Shown here piece after piece: positions 15,717 through 24,957 of a stretch of DNA of 64,000 bases. Origin of the DNA: an uncultured Lachnospiraceae bacterium (GTDB taxonomy: Bacteria; Bacillota; Clostridia; Lachnospirales; Lachnospiraceae); the NCBI GenBank assembly GCA_900315735.1, contig ONAD01000013.1, positions 1 through 64,000 of the forward strand. Direction: 5' to 3'. The notes beneath the pieces were generated by a model. The model saw nothing but the letters and a program-made list of their open reading frames with translations, did no database searches and was not told the origin of the DNA. Made by a program: the position numbers and the translations under genes. How positions within the stretch are numbered: position 1 is the stretch's first letter; each line of letters starts with the position of its first letter.

Positions 15717-17330
15717 CTAATACATTGCAGTTCCGGAATCTTCACCCTTATCGGTTTTGACTCCTTCTTTTGCTGTCTTACCATATGGAAAAGCAAGATA
15801 ATCATCCATAGTAATTCCGGATTTAATCTCTACTGCATAACCATATATAGTCTTTCCTGTCTTTACATACTGTTTTACCAAATGACCGGTTCCATCATCC
15901 TTCATAACATAACTCTTGCCATCTTCTTTGCGCACATATGCTTTATCCAGATAAATCTTATCGGAAGAATCTTCATCTCCACCAAGATTAATGGAAAGGC
16001 TTAGATTATCTCCATTACTGAGTCCTGTGCTGTCCTCAATATATGCGGTATAACCATAATAGGAGGCATTTGGATTACCACTGCCATAGTATCCATTTGC
16101 GTCTTCCGGGTAATCATTAATCTCTGTTATCGTTGCATCAAACATCATACCGGTGCTCCAGGAGGTTGCCGTAACGCTCTGTCCTACCTTCACCTGCTCT
16201 AATGCAAGTTCATTTAAAGTACCCTTTACATAAAGTCCGTCAGAACCGGACAGTGTTAAAAATGCACTTCCATCATTCGGAAGATTATCCGGATCTCCTA
16301 CTTTCTTTATGGTACCATTAAACTCGGCATAAACCATACCATCTTCCGACTGGTTTTCCATCTGTTTTAACGCAAGCTCTGCTTTTCTCTTATCCAGGTC
16401 AAGTTTGGTCAGTTCTTTTTCTTTATCTGCAATCTCTTTTGCCAGCTCATCTGCGGTATACCCGCTCTGCTGGTTATCATCCGGTACAGATGGTGTATCC
16501 GGCACAACCGGTTCATCCGGGATGTCTGGAATATCCGGCTCATCTACTACTTTACTTCCATCAATGACATACCATTTTGCATCCGGGTCCACTTCCTCTA
16601 AGGCTGCACCAACTTTTGTCCATGCACTGATTAAAGCTCCGTCTACGGTATTTCCGTCATGGATTTCAAATACTGCAATTTTTCCTTCACTTTTCAGTGT
16701 ATTCAGATAGCTTCCATAGACATATGCTTCCTTTGTACATAAGAAGCGGTACGGATTTTCCTGACTTCCGTCTCCGATATAAGGCTGCGCTGTTGTGGAA
16801 ATATAATTATAGGCATCTCCGGTCTTTTCCTCTACGGTATCCGGTGTAGTTACCGAAGTGTCTGCAGACGGTGTTACCGGTGTTGATGGTGCCGTATTAT
16901 CTGCTGCTGATGTACTTGCAGTCGTGCTGATTGGTTTTGTATTTTTCAGCTTTTCCAATTCCTTCTGGACTACTGCAATATTGTTCTCTGTGGTCTGGAT
17001 GTCTAATTTCTTCATCTCAATTGCCAGGTCAATATTGGTCATATCATATTGTAACAGTGGGTCACCTTCGGATACTTCCTGTCCTTCTGTTACAAACACT
17101 TTCTGAATGGTCTGCTCTGTGCTGACATAAACATCCTGCTGCTGTCCGTTGGTCACGGTTCCGTCACTTTCCATGCTGCCACCCCAGAAACCACTATTTA
17201 ACATGGATACTGACTGTACCTCTGCTACCAGCTTACTATTCTGGTATGCCCGGTATCCTACTACTCCTCCGGTGATTCCACCTCCGGCTAAAACTACGAT
17301 TAGAATTGCAATTACAACTTTCTTTTTCAT
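15717..17330 (-). CDS. HlyD/MacA-like adaptor with an inserted domain
   Basis: A membrane-fusion (adaptor) protein of 537 aa, long for the family. One N-terminal membrane anchor (residues 5-25) is followed by a lipoyl-like half (VYVSTEQTIQKVFVTEGQEVSEGDPLLQYD). Next come the first coiled-coil helix (about 97-130), an insert at about 131-290, the second helix (about 292-327) and then the beta-barrel domains. The insert holds a small folded part (about 170-258, GDGSQENPYRFLCTKEAYV) between Ser/Thr-rich and Pro/Asp-rich linkers. It sits where the coiled-coil tip would be, the point that in Gram-negatives touches TolC. The start overlaps the ATPase stop by 4 bp. Confidence 0.85.
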   Translation of the reverse strand: MKKKVVIAILIVVLAGGGITGGVVGYRAYQNSKLVAEVQSVSMLNSGFWGGSMESDGTVTNGQQQDVYVSTEQTIQKVFVTEGQEVSEGDPLLQYDMTNIDLAIEMKKLDIQTTENNIAVVQKELEKLKNTKPISTTASTSAADNTAPSTPVTPSADTSVTTPDTVEEKTGDAYNYISTTAQPYIGDGSQENPYRFLCTKEAYVYGSYLNTLKSEGKIAVFEIHDGNTVDGALISAWTKVGAALEEVDPDAKWYVIDGSKVVDEPDIPDIPDEPVVPDTPSVPDDNQQSGYTADELAKEIADKEKELTKLDLDKRKAELALKQMENQSEDGMVYAEFNGTIKKVGDPDNLPNDGSAFLTLSGSDGLYVKGTLNELALEQVKVGQSVTATSWSTGMMFDATITEINDYPEDANGYYGSGNPNASYYGYTAYIEDSTGLSNGDNLSLSINLGGDEDSSDKIYLDKAYVRKEDGKSYVMKDDGTGHLVKQYVKTGKTIYGYAVEIKSGITMDDYLAFPYGKTAKEGVKTDKGEDSGTAMY

Positions 17331-18013
17331 GCCTTGCCCTCCTCATCGTCTGTAAATATTTCTCCGTCTACTATATGGAGGATTCTCTTTGCCTGTTTTG
17401 CAATGTTAATATCGTGGGTAATCATGACAATGGTAACGCCCTCATCATTCAGGCTCTGGAACAATTCCATAATCTGTTTACCGGATTTCTGGTCCAATGC
17501 TCCGGTCGGCTCATCTGCCAGTAAAATCTTCGGATTATTTACCATGGCACGGGCAATTGCCACTCTCTGCTTCTGTCCACCGGAAAGCTGTGTCGGACGG
17601 AATCCGGAACGGTCTCCTAATCCCACACGCTCCAATGCCTTCTGTGCTCTTTCTTTCCGTTCTTTCTTCTTTACACCGGCATAGCTCAGCGGAAGTGATA
17701 CGTTATCCAGTGCACTTTCCCTTGGCATCAGCTGAAAACTCTGGAATACAAATCCAATACTGTTCAGTCGGACAGCCGACATCTCACGGTCTTTTAAGTT
17801 TAAGACATCCTTTCCTGCCAGTTCATAGGTTCCGGAAGTCGGTCTGTCCAGACACCCGATAATATTCATCAATGTTGTCTTCCCGGAACCGGACGGTCCC
17901 ATGATAGCAACATATTCTCCTTCTTCTACCTGTAAAGATACATCCTTCAATACCGGAACTACCAGTTTATCCTGATTGTAATCTTTATAGATATGCTGCA
18001 GATTCAGAATCAT
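17327..18013 (-). CDS. ABC transporter ATP-binding protein (MacB/LolD type)
   Basis: A 228-aa ABC ATPase. Walker A is GPSGSGKTT (near residues 39-47), the Q-loop GFVFQSFQLM, the signature LSGGQKQRVAIARAM, Walker B ILLADEPTGALD and the H-loop MITHD. The sequence style is the LolD/MacB/FtsE exporter branch. It powers the permease downstream. ATGA overlaps join it to the adaptors on both sides, so the four genes are one operon in the order adaptor, ATPase, adaptor, permease. Confidence 0.95.
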   Translation of the reverse strand: MILNLQHIYKDYNQDKLVVPVLKDVSLQVEEGEYVAIMGPSGSGKTTLMNIIGCLDRPTSGTYELAGKDVLNLKDREMSAVRLNSIGFVFQSFQLMPRESALDNVSLPLSYAGVKKKERKERAQKALERVGLGDRSGFRPTQLSGGQKQRVAIARAMVNNPKILLADEPTGALDQKSGKQIMELFQSLNDEGVTIVMITHDINIAKQAKRILHIVDGEIFTDDEEGKA

Positions 18014-19323
18014 TCAACCACCTCCGAATCTGTCGCACCTGACTCGCCGCTATCTGTAAATTCAGTTCCGGCTTCATCATACATTCCTTCGTCCATACCG
18101 GAATCATCTGTAGATTCCTGATTATATAACGGAGAAGAATAATCTACTTCTTCCATATTGGTAACTGCTGTTACACCCTCATACAGTCCCTGCATTGGGA
18201 ATGCAATCAGATCATCTTCGGAAAGTCCGGATTTAATCTCATATTCATCGAGATTCTCATCATACTCGCCTAATTCTACTTTGCGTTTTTCCAGTCGGTT
18301 CTTCTTGTCTGCTGCCCATACATATGGGTCTCCATCATCCTGCACAATATAATAGCCGTACAGCCAGACTCCTTCCTTTTCTTCAACCTCGCCCTGTCCG
18401 TAATCCGGCTCTATATATAAATGCTGTCCTAACATCAGTCCATCTGTACTGTCCAAAGTAACGTAGAATGAATACTTAGACGCAGAATCTCCAGAACTGC
18501 CTCCATCATACATATAAGAAGAATTACTGTCCGTCTGGGTGCTTTCAGTATCAATCTTGGAAATACTTCCTGTCCAGGTCTGCGTCTCATCTAATCTGGA
18601 ACGTAAAATAACCGGTGTTCCCTCTGAAATTGTTCCTACAGAAGTCTCATCAATCGTTCCTTTTACACGGTACTCGCCTGTAGCTAATATTTTCATATAT
18701 GCTGCAGTATTTCCATTGGAATCCACCCCGTTTTCATTGATTTCTTTTACAACACCAGCCATCTTACTGGTTACTTCTGAGTTGTCGATGGATTTCTGGT
18801 ATTTGTCAATCTCTGCCTGTTTGCTTTTCTTGTTGTATTCTGACTGCTTAATGGAAGTCTGCAGTGTCTGAATCTGTGTGGTATATTCAAACTGCTGGTC
18901 TTCCGGTGCGCTTGCTTTTTCTTTCTGCAATTCTGCAATCTGTGCATTTGAATTGGAAATGTCATTTGCAATGCCTTCCATCTCAAGCTTTGCCTGGTCT
19001 ATCTGCATCTGCAGATCTTCTGTATCATAAGAAAATAATACGGTTCCCTCTTCTACTTCATCACCAACAGAAACGTATACTTCCTTTACCTTACGTTCGG
19101 AATCCTTATTTATCTCTAAGGTCTCCTGTGGTTCTACGACACCACTGTAACGGTTATTGACTCCTGCTGACTGGTTCATAATCGCAGATACTTTTTCTAC
19201 ATATACCTTGTCTGCCGAATTTCCACCGCTGCTTCTTCCCTTTAGAAAATAGAATCCTACTCCGGCTGCAACTACTGCCACTGCAATAACTCCAATAATA
19301 ATGCCTACCTTCTTTTTGCTCAT
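18010..19323 (-). CDS. HlyD/MacA-like adaptor subunit
   Basis: A 437-aa membrane-fusion protein. One N-terminal helix (residues 5-27) anchors it. A split lipoyl domain (EINKDSERKVKEVYVSVGDEVEEGTVLFSYD) surrounds a coiled-coil hairpin of normal size (about 105-180). Beta-barrel domains follow, then an acidic, Ser-rich tail. It has no inserted domain, unlike the other adaptor of the operon. First gene of the ABC exporter operon; the start has AGGAGG. Confidence 0.88.
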   Translation of the reverse strand: MSKKKVGIIIGVIAVAVVAAGVGFYFLKGRSSGGNSADKVYVEKVSAIMNQSAGVNNRYSGVVEPQETLEINKDSERKVKEVYVSVGDEVEEGTVLFSYDTEDLQMQIDQAKLEMEGIANDISNSNAQIAELQKEKASAPEDQQFEYTTQIQTLQTSIKQSEYNKKSKQAEIDKYQKSIDNSEVTSKMAGVVKEINENGVDSNGNTAAYMKILATGEYRVKGTIDETSVGTISEGTPVILRSRLDETQTWTGSISKIDTESTQTDSNSSYMYDGGSSGDSASKYSFYVTLDSTDGLMLGQHLYIEPDYGQGEVEEKEGVWLYGYYIVQDDGDPYVWAADKKNRLEKRKVELGEYDENLDEYEIKSGLSEDDLIAFPMQGLYEGVTAVTNMEEVDYSSPLYNQESTDDSGMDEGMYDEAGTEFTDSGESGATDSEVVE

Positions 19324-19407
19324 CTGTCTCCTCCTGAATAATTCCTTTTTCCTGCCTTTTACCTGCTGAAACTGCCGTTGGCAGCTTCTTACGGATGTCT
19401 GACTTCG

Positions 19408-19449
19408 AAAAAAATAGCCGTAAAGCTTTCATACTTTACGACTATTTTA
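19408..19449 (-). terminator. Terminator of glyA
   Basis: Stem AAATAG-CGTAAAG / CTTTACG-CTATTT followed on the minus strand by TTTTTTT. It lies about 85 bp after the glyA stop and before the ABC exporter operon. Confidence 0.88.
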
Positions 19450-19533
19450 TCATTTTCTTATCTGAAATACAGCATGGATAATTCCTAAGATTTCTTAAGA
19501 AATCATTAATTTCCCGACAAAAATTTTTACGAT

Positions 19534-20772
19534 TTATTTCAGAGGATATTTTGCAGTTAATTCTGCTACAATTACTCTTGCTTTCTCAGAAGCTGCCTCG
19601 CCCTCTTTAATCATCATGGCAATTGCCTCTGCAATCTTGTCCATATCTTCTGTATTCATGCCTCTTGATGTAACAGCTGCAGTACCGAGACGAACGCCGC
19701 TGGTTACGAATGGGGACTTCGGATCATTCGGAATGGTATTCTTATTACATGTGATGTTTACAGCATCTAATAATTTTTCTACTGCCTTACCTGTCAAATC
19801 ATAATTCGTAAGGTCTACTAACATCAGATGGTTGTCAGTTCCGCCGGATACAATCTTGATATCACGGCTTAATAAGCCCTTGCAAAGTGCCTGGGCATTA
19901 TCAATAATACCCTGCTGATATACCTTGAATTCCGGCTGTAATGCTTCTTTTAAGCAGACTGCCTTTGCTGCAATGACATGCATTAAAGGTCCACCCTGGA
20001 TTCCCGGAAATACTGCCTTATTAAAGTTATATTTATCTGCTGCTTCCTGATTGCAGAGAATCATTCCGCCTCTTGGTCCTCTTAAGGTCTTATGGGTTGT
20101 TGTTGTTACAACATCTGCATATGGGATTGGGCTTGGATGAAATCCTGCTGCAACAAGTCCTGCGATATGTGCCATATCAACCATAAGAACTGCACCACAG
20201 GCATCTGCAATTTCACGGAATTTCTTGAAATCAATGGTTCTTGCATATGCGGATGCACCTGCAATAATCATCTTTGGCTTACATTCCATTGCAATCTGCA
20301 TAACATTGTCATAGTCAATGAAGCCTTCATCATTTACACCATAAGGCACAATATGGAAATATGTTCCGGAGAAGTTTACCGGACTTCCGTGTGTTAAATG
20401 TCCACCATGGTCTAAGTTCATTCCCATTACGGTATCACCCGGTTTTAAAATAGCAAACTGTACAGCCATGTTTGCCTGTGCACCGGAATGTGGCTGTACA
20501 TTTACATAGTCACAGCCAAACAGCTCTTTTGCTCTCTCAATTGCCAGGTTCTCTACAATATCAACGCAGTCACATCCGCCGTAATATCTCTTTCCCGGAT
20601 AGCCTTCTGCATATTTATTAGTCATTACACTGCCCATTGCTGACATTACTGCCGGGCTTACCCAGTTCTCAGATGCAATCAGCTCAATGTGACTGTTCTG
20701 ACGGTCAAATTCTTTGGTAATGGCATCTGCAACTTCCATGTCCACTGCCTGAATATCTTCTAATGTATACAT
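19534..20772 (-). CDS. glyA: Serine hydroxymethyltransferase
   Basis: PLP enzyme that interconverts serine and glycine and feeds one-carbon units to tetrahydrofolate. The length of 412 aa is normal. The PLP lysine is in [18 protein letters not shown]. Other family motifs are visible: [12 protein letters not shown] near the N-terminus, [11 protein letters not shown] and [14 protein letters not shown]. The start at 20772 has AAGGAG. Its promoter lies at 21143-21171, on the far side of a 316-bp structured repeat, so the mRNA should have a leader of about 360 nt that contains this repeat. Confidence 0.97.
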   Translation of the reverse strand: MYTLEDIQAVDMEVADAITKEFDRQNSHIELIASENWVSPAVMSAMGSVMTNKYAEGYPGKRYYGGCDCVDIVENLAIERAKELFGCDYVNVQPHSGAQANMAVQFAILKPGDTVMGMNLDHGGHLTHGSPVNFSGTYFHIVPYGVNDEGFIDYDNVMQIAMECKPKMIIAGASAYARTIDFKKFREIADACGAVLMVDMAHIAGLVAAGFHPSPIPYADVVTTTTHKTLRGPRGGMILCNQEAADKYNFNKAVFPGIQGGPLMHVIAAKAVCLKEALQPEFKVYQQGIIDNAQALCKGLLSRDIKIVSGGTDNHLMLVDLTNYDLTGKAVEKLLDAVNITCNKNTIPNDPKSPFVTSGVRLGTAAVTSRGMNTEDMDKIAEAIAMMIKEGEAASEKARVIVAELTAKYPLK

Positions 20773-20804
20773 GTTTCTTCTCCTTCTCTATGTGATTTTC
20801 TTTA

Positions 20805-21120
20805 GGCGATTGCGAAAGGGGACAACAGTCTTTCCAATGTTTGACATCGTCGCTGCATTGTTCGTCAACTTCAGATGCATGATAAGGGCTGTTAGGGGCA
20901 CTTAGAATTTCGTCTGTTCTTTGGCAACGCTGGCACAGGGACGTGCCAGCGAGGCGCAATTGAACATGGATGTGAATTTGCGCCGGTTGCCGGAACATAT
21001 GGCATTATACCGAAATTCTTAGTGCCCCTTGCAGACTTTATGCTGCATCCGCAGTTGACGGACAGTACAGCGACCCTGTCAAAGCAACGGAATGTACATC
21101 TATCCAATTTCGCAATCGCC
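20805..21120 (-). repeat. Fold-back repeat, copy A (short form), in the glyA leader
   Basis: A 316-bp element bounded by perfect 13-bp terminal inverted repeats GGCGATTGCGAAA (20805-20817) and its complement (21108-21120). Read on the minus strand, the arms pair over most of their length and surround a core of two hairpins (GGCGCAA/TTGCGCC and GCTGGCAC/GTGCCAGC) closed by GGCAAC/GTTGCC. It matches the copies at 33.58 and 37.67 kb but lacks about 100 bp from each arm. No target duplication is seen. It lies 32 bp before the glyA start, in the same sense as glyA. It encodes no protein. Confidence 0.9.
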
Positions 21121-21142
21121 CAATAAATTTACTTTGTGTATC

Positions 21143-21171
21143 ATTATAAGTGATAGCCTGTTTCAACGCAA
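21143..21171 (-). promoter_or_regulatory. Promoter of glyA, upstream of the repeat
   Basis: TTGCGT (21171-21166) and TATAAT (21148-21143) on the minus strand, 17-bp spacer. Transcription should start near 21136 and run through the whole of repeat copy A. Confidence 0.78.
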
Positions 21172-21233
21172 CAGTATTTTTACGCATTACCGTAAAAAAG
21201 TGCATTTTCAGATATCTTTTCCAGTTCCCTTTT

Positions 21234-22094
21234 CTAGGTGTCGTGTTTCATATTATACTGCCACTTAAATATGGCAGTTCCAATGATTACAATATAGCCT
21301 GCGATGCTGAGGGCATCCGGTATCTGGTCTAGGAACAGAATGCCAAGAAGTGCCGCAAAGATAATCTGGGTATAGTCAAAGACAGATATCTCCTTTGCCG
21401 GTGCTTTCGTATATGCTGTAGTAATGCAGATCTGTCCGCCTGCCGCACATACACCAGCCATCATAAGGCAGGCAAACTGTGTCATGCTCATGGGCTTATA
21501 TCCGATGATAAAAAACGGCAGTGTGACGATGCAGGAAAAGAGTGAAAAGCAAAGGACGATGACCGGTCCTTTCACTCCCATTTTTCCTAATTTACGCACA
21601 TAAGTATAAGCAATTCCTGCACCCAGTCCGCCCAGTGCTCCAATCAGTCCGTAGACAAACTGTATGTCAAAGGATGGCTTAATAACAAGCAGTGCTCCGG
21701 TAAATGCCAGCACGACTGCTCCCCATTCAACTTTATTTGCCTTTTCCTTTAAGATAAAAGTTGACATAATGATTGCAAAGAAAGGCGAAAGCTTATTTAA
21801 CATATTGGCGTCTGCAATATTCAGCCGGTCGATGGCATAGAAATTACAGATTAATCCTACTGTTCCGCAGAAGCTTCGCATGAAGAGTCCGCCCCAGCTT
21901 TTCTTTGGTGCATAGAAAGGCTCTTTTGCCCGAATGAGCAGAAAAGCTGCCACAACGGCAGCTACTGCATTTCGGAAAAAAGCCTTTTCCATCGTAGGCA
22001 GGTCTCCTGACAGACGGACAAAAAATGTCATCAGTGCAAAAAAGAAGCCTGCTCCTATAATAAATAAAATTCCCTGTCTTTTTTCCTGTTTCAT
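21234..22094 (-). CDS. EamA/DMT-family transporter
   Basis: Ten-helix drug/metabolite transporter of about 286 aa made of two EamA repeats. The first repeat contains NLNIADANMLNKLSPFFAIIMSTFILKEK-type sequence and the second KEISVFDYTQIIFAALLGILFLDQIP. It should export or import a small metabolite, but substrates cannot be inferred in this family. It follows the aminotransferase by 10 bp and probably shares its transcript. I prefer the ATG at 22094; a TTG 21 bp upstream would overlap the previous gene. Confidence 0.88.
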   Translation of the reverse strand: MKQEKRQGILFIIGAGFFFALMTFFVRLSGDLPTMEKAFFRNAVAAVVAAFLLIRAKEPFYAPKKSWGGLFMRSFCGTVGLICNFYAIDRLNIADANMLNKLSPFFAIIMSTFILKEKANKVEWGAVVLAFTGALLVIKPSFDIQFVYGLIGALGGLGAGIAYTYVRKLGKMGVKGPVIVLCFSLFSCIVTLPFFIIGYKPMSMTQFACLMMAGVCAAGGQICITTAYTKAPAKEISVFDYTQIIFAALLGILFLDQIPDALSIAGYIVIIGTAIFKWQYNMKHDT

Positions 22095-22104
22095 ATGATT
22101 CTTT

Positions 22105-23388
22105 CTATTCTGCAAGCAGTTTTTCTACGCTTGCAAGTTTGACGCAAAGTACAAAAATCTTGGTTGCTGTCTCAAGCTCTTCCATGGTTGGGAAGCTTGG
22201 TGCAATACGGATAACGGAATCCTCCGGGTCTTTTCCATAAGGGAAAGGTGCCCCTGCCGGTGTCATAACAACGCCTGCTTCTTTTGCTTTGGCAACAACG
22301 CTCTTTGCACATCCCGGTAAAGTATTAAAGCAGATGAAGTATCCACCCTTCGGGCTAATCCAGGAACCGATTCCAAGCTCGCCTAATTCATCCTGCAATG
22401 TTCTTTCTACCATTTCAAACTTTGGACGCATAATTGCTGCCTGTTTCATCATATGTGCATTGATTCCGTCAATATTTTTGAAATAACGTACATGACGAAG
22501 CTGATTAATCTTATCATGTCCGATGGTCTGCATCGTAAACTGTTTCTCAATGAAGTCAAGGTTTGCCTTAGATGTTACGATTGCTGCAATACCGCTTCCC
22601 GGGAAGCTTACCTTTGATGTAGAGCAGAATTCATATACCATATCCGGATTACCGGCTTTCTCACATTCGCTGATGATATCTAAAAGGTCATCCTGCTTGT
22701 CTTCATAGAGATGATGTACTACATAGGCATTGTCCCAGTAAATACGGAAGTCTTCTGCTGCCGGCTTTAATGCTGCCATACGGCGGACAGTTTCATCGGA
22801 ATAAGTAATTCCCTGAGGATTGGAATATTTTGGTACACACCAGATTCCTTTGATGGAATCATCGCTGCTTACCAGACGCTCTACCATATCCATATCCGGT
22901 CCTTCAGAAGTCATCGGTACATTTACCATTTCTACGCCGAAGAATTCTGTTACACCGAAATGACGGTCATAGCCCGGTACAGGACATAAGAATTTTACTT
23001 TATCCAGTTTGCACCATGGTGTACTTCCCATGACACCGTGGGTAAAGGAACGGGATACGGTATCGTACATAACATTTAAGCTGGAATTACCGTATACAAA
23101 AACATGGTCCGGTGTGCTTCCTACCATATCTGCAATTAATTTTCTTGCTTCCGGAATTCCTTTTAATTCTCCATAATTTCTACAGTCTGTACCATCTTCT
23201 GCAATTAATTCACTGCTGCTGTTTAATACATCCAGCATCGGCATGGCAAGGTCGAGCTGGGTTGCTGCCGGCTTTCCTCTTGCCATATTTAAAGAAAGAC
23301 CCATTCCCTTGTATTTTGCATATTCTTTTTCAAGGCCTTCCTTTACCTTATACAATTCTTCTTTTGACATTTCCTGATAAGACTGCAT
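22105..23388 (-). CDS. Aspartate aminotransferase-like PLP enzyme (subgroup Ic)
   Basis: Fold-type I aminotransferase of 427 aa. It carries the early motif NMARGKPAATQLDL, the substrate-loop YGNSSLNVMYD and the PLP-lysine motif CSTSKVSFPGSGIAAI. This fits the Pfam Aminotran_MocR / class Ic group, some of whose members are genuine aspartate transaminases; others are uncharacterised. The start at 23388 has AGGAGGAAGG. It lies 19 bp after rarA and is followed closely by an EamA transporter. Confidence 0.85.
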   Translation of the reverse strand: MQSYQEMSKEELYKVKEGLEKEYAKYKGMGLSLNMARGKPAATQLDLAMPMLDVLNSSSELIAEDGTDCRNYGELKGIPEARKLIADMVGSTPDHVFVYGNSSLNVMYDTVSRSFTHGVMGSTPWCKLDKVKFLCPVPGYDRHFGVTEFFGVEMVNVPMTSEGPDMDMVERLVSSDDSIKGIWCVPKYSNPQGITYSDETVRRMAALKPAAEDFRIYWDNAYVVHHLYEDKQDDLLDIISECEKAGNPDMVYEFCSTSKVSFPGSGIAAIVTSKANLDFIEKQFTMQTIGHDKINQLRHVRYFKNIDGINAHMMKQAAIMRPKFEMVERTLQDELGELGIGSWISPKGGYFICFNTLPGCAKSVVAKAKEAGVVMTPAGAPFPYGKDPEDSVIRIAPSFPTMEELETATKIFVLCVKLASVEKLLAE

Positions 23389-23407
23389 CTTATTCCTTCC
23401 TCCTGTA

Positions 23408-24733
23408 TCATTCATCATTTTCTTTTAACCAGTGAAGCCACTGGGCAATTTCTTTTTCTTTTCCATTGTCGGTCGGCTCGTAAAATACCGAATCCGTCAG
23501 CCCGTCCGGAAGATACTGCTGTCTGACATAGTGGTGCGGGTAATCATGAGAATAAAGATAACCCAGACCATGTCCTAATTTTCCGGCGGATTTGTAATGC
23601 GCATCCTTTAAGTGATTTGGTATCGGTGCCGTTTTGGTATGTTCTACCACATCCATCGCACGGTTCAGTCCCATATAGGATGCATTACTCTTTGGGGCAC
23701 TTGCCACATAGGCAACTGCTTCTGCAAGAATAATCTGTGCCTCCGGCATACCGATACGTTCTACTGCCTGTGCTGCAGAAACCGCTACATTCAATGCCAT
23801 CGGATCTGCTGTACCAACATCCTCTGCCGCGCTGATCATGATTCTTCTTGCGATGAAACGGATATCTTCTCCTGCATATAACATTCTTGCGAGGTAATAA
23901 AGGGCTGCATCCGGGTCTGTTCCACGGATACTTTTGATAAATGCAGAAATCGTATCATAATGATTATCGCCTGCCTTATCATATTTCACTACACGCTTCT
24001 GGATACATTCCTGTGCCACATCGATTGTAATATGGATAAGTCCGTCTTCGCTTCGTGGTGTGGTTAAGATTCCAAGTTCAATGGCGGTAAGGGCTGCCCT
24101 TGCATCTCCATTGGCAACATCTGCCATGAATTCCAGTGCATCCTCATCGATGACTGCCTGATATGCACCCATTCCTTTTTCCTTATCGGTAACTGCCCGC
24201 ACTAAAAGCTTCTTAATGTCTTCTTTTTCCAGTGCATGCAGTTCGAAAATAATGGAACGGGATAGCAAAGCTCCATTGACTTCAAAATATGGATTTTCCG
24301 TTGTGGCACCAATCAGGATAATCGTTCCGTCTTCTACAAATGGCAGAAGGTAGTCCTGCTGTCCTTTGTTAAAACGATGAATCTCGTCGATGAAAAGAAT
24401 CGTTTTCTTTCCATACATTCCCTGATTGTTCTTTGCCTGCTGCACCACTTCCTCCATGTCCTTCTTTCCTGCAGATGTGGCATTCATCTGAAGAAATTCA
24501 GCACTGGTGGTATTGGCAATCACTTTTGCCAGCGTGGTCTTTCCGGTTCCCGGCGGTCCATAGAAAAGAATGGAACTTAACTTATCTGCCTTGATGGCAC
24601 GATACAGTAGCTTGTCCTTTCCGATAATATGTTCCTGCCCGACTACTTCGTCTAAGGTTGTGGGACGAAGTCTTGCCGCAAGGGGAGACTCTTTTTCCAT
24701 ATTCTGTTCCCGCATGTAATCAAATAAATCCAT
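23408..24733 (-). CDS. rarA: Replication-associated recombination protein RarA
   Basis: AAA+ ATPase of the RarA/MgsA/WRNIP1 family, which acts at stalled replication forks. The length of 441 aa is normal. Walker A is YGPPGTGKTTLA, Walker B TILFIDEIHRFNKGQQD, sensor 1 IGATTENP. The C-terminal tetramerisation domain is recognisable (SNASYMGLNRAMDVV, then DAHYKSAGKLGHGLGYLYSHDYPHHYV). The start at 24733 has AAGGAG; an upstream start 15 bp earlier is less likely. Confidence 0.96.
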   Translation of the reverse strand: MDLFDYMREQNMEKESPLAARLRPTTLDEVVGQEHIIGKDKLLYRAIKADKLSSILFYGPPGTGKTTLAKVIANTTSAEFLQMNATSAGKKDMEEVVQQAKNNQGMYGKKTILFIDEIHRFNKGQQDYLLPFVEDGTIILIGATTENPYFEVNGALLSRSIIFELHALEKEDIKKLLVRAVTDKEKGMGAYQAVIDEDALEFMADVANGDARAALTAIELGILTTPRSEDGLIHITIDVAQECIQKRVVKYDKAGDNHYDTISAFIKSIRGTDPDAALYYLARMLYAGEDIRFIARRIMISAAEDVGTADPMALNVAVSAAQAVERIGMPEAQIILAEAVAYVASAPKSNASYMGLNRAMDVVEHTKTAPIPNHLKDAHYKSAGKLGHGLGYLYSHDYPHHYVRQQYLPDGLTDSVFYEPTDNGKEKEIAQWLHWLKENDE

Positions 24734-24957
24734 TTTTGCTCCTTGCATAATTTCAAAACGAATCTTGCATTTTTACTCTTATTTTTCTTCATTTTTATAC
24801 TTTTGGGGTTTCAAAATGACATTTGAGCTTTAAAATAATTCATTTCATCCTAAGATACCATACCTTAATTTTTGTCTTTTGACAAGTCTATTCTGGTATT
24901 TTTTCTCGATTTTCCAGTGAAAACACACCAAAAATCCATTGAAACATTCTTTTTTTC

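Noticed and set aside
20705-21107. Reading frames inside repeat copy A (both strands)
   Set aside because: They follow the inverted repeat, have no ribosome binding sites and differ among the copies.
24734-24957. Possible gene or regulatory RNA between rarA and the deacetylase
   Set aside because: AT-rich, no frame with a ribosome binding site and no stable hairpin.
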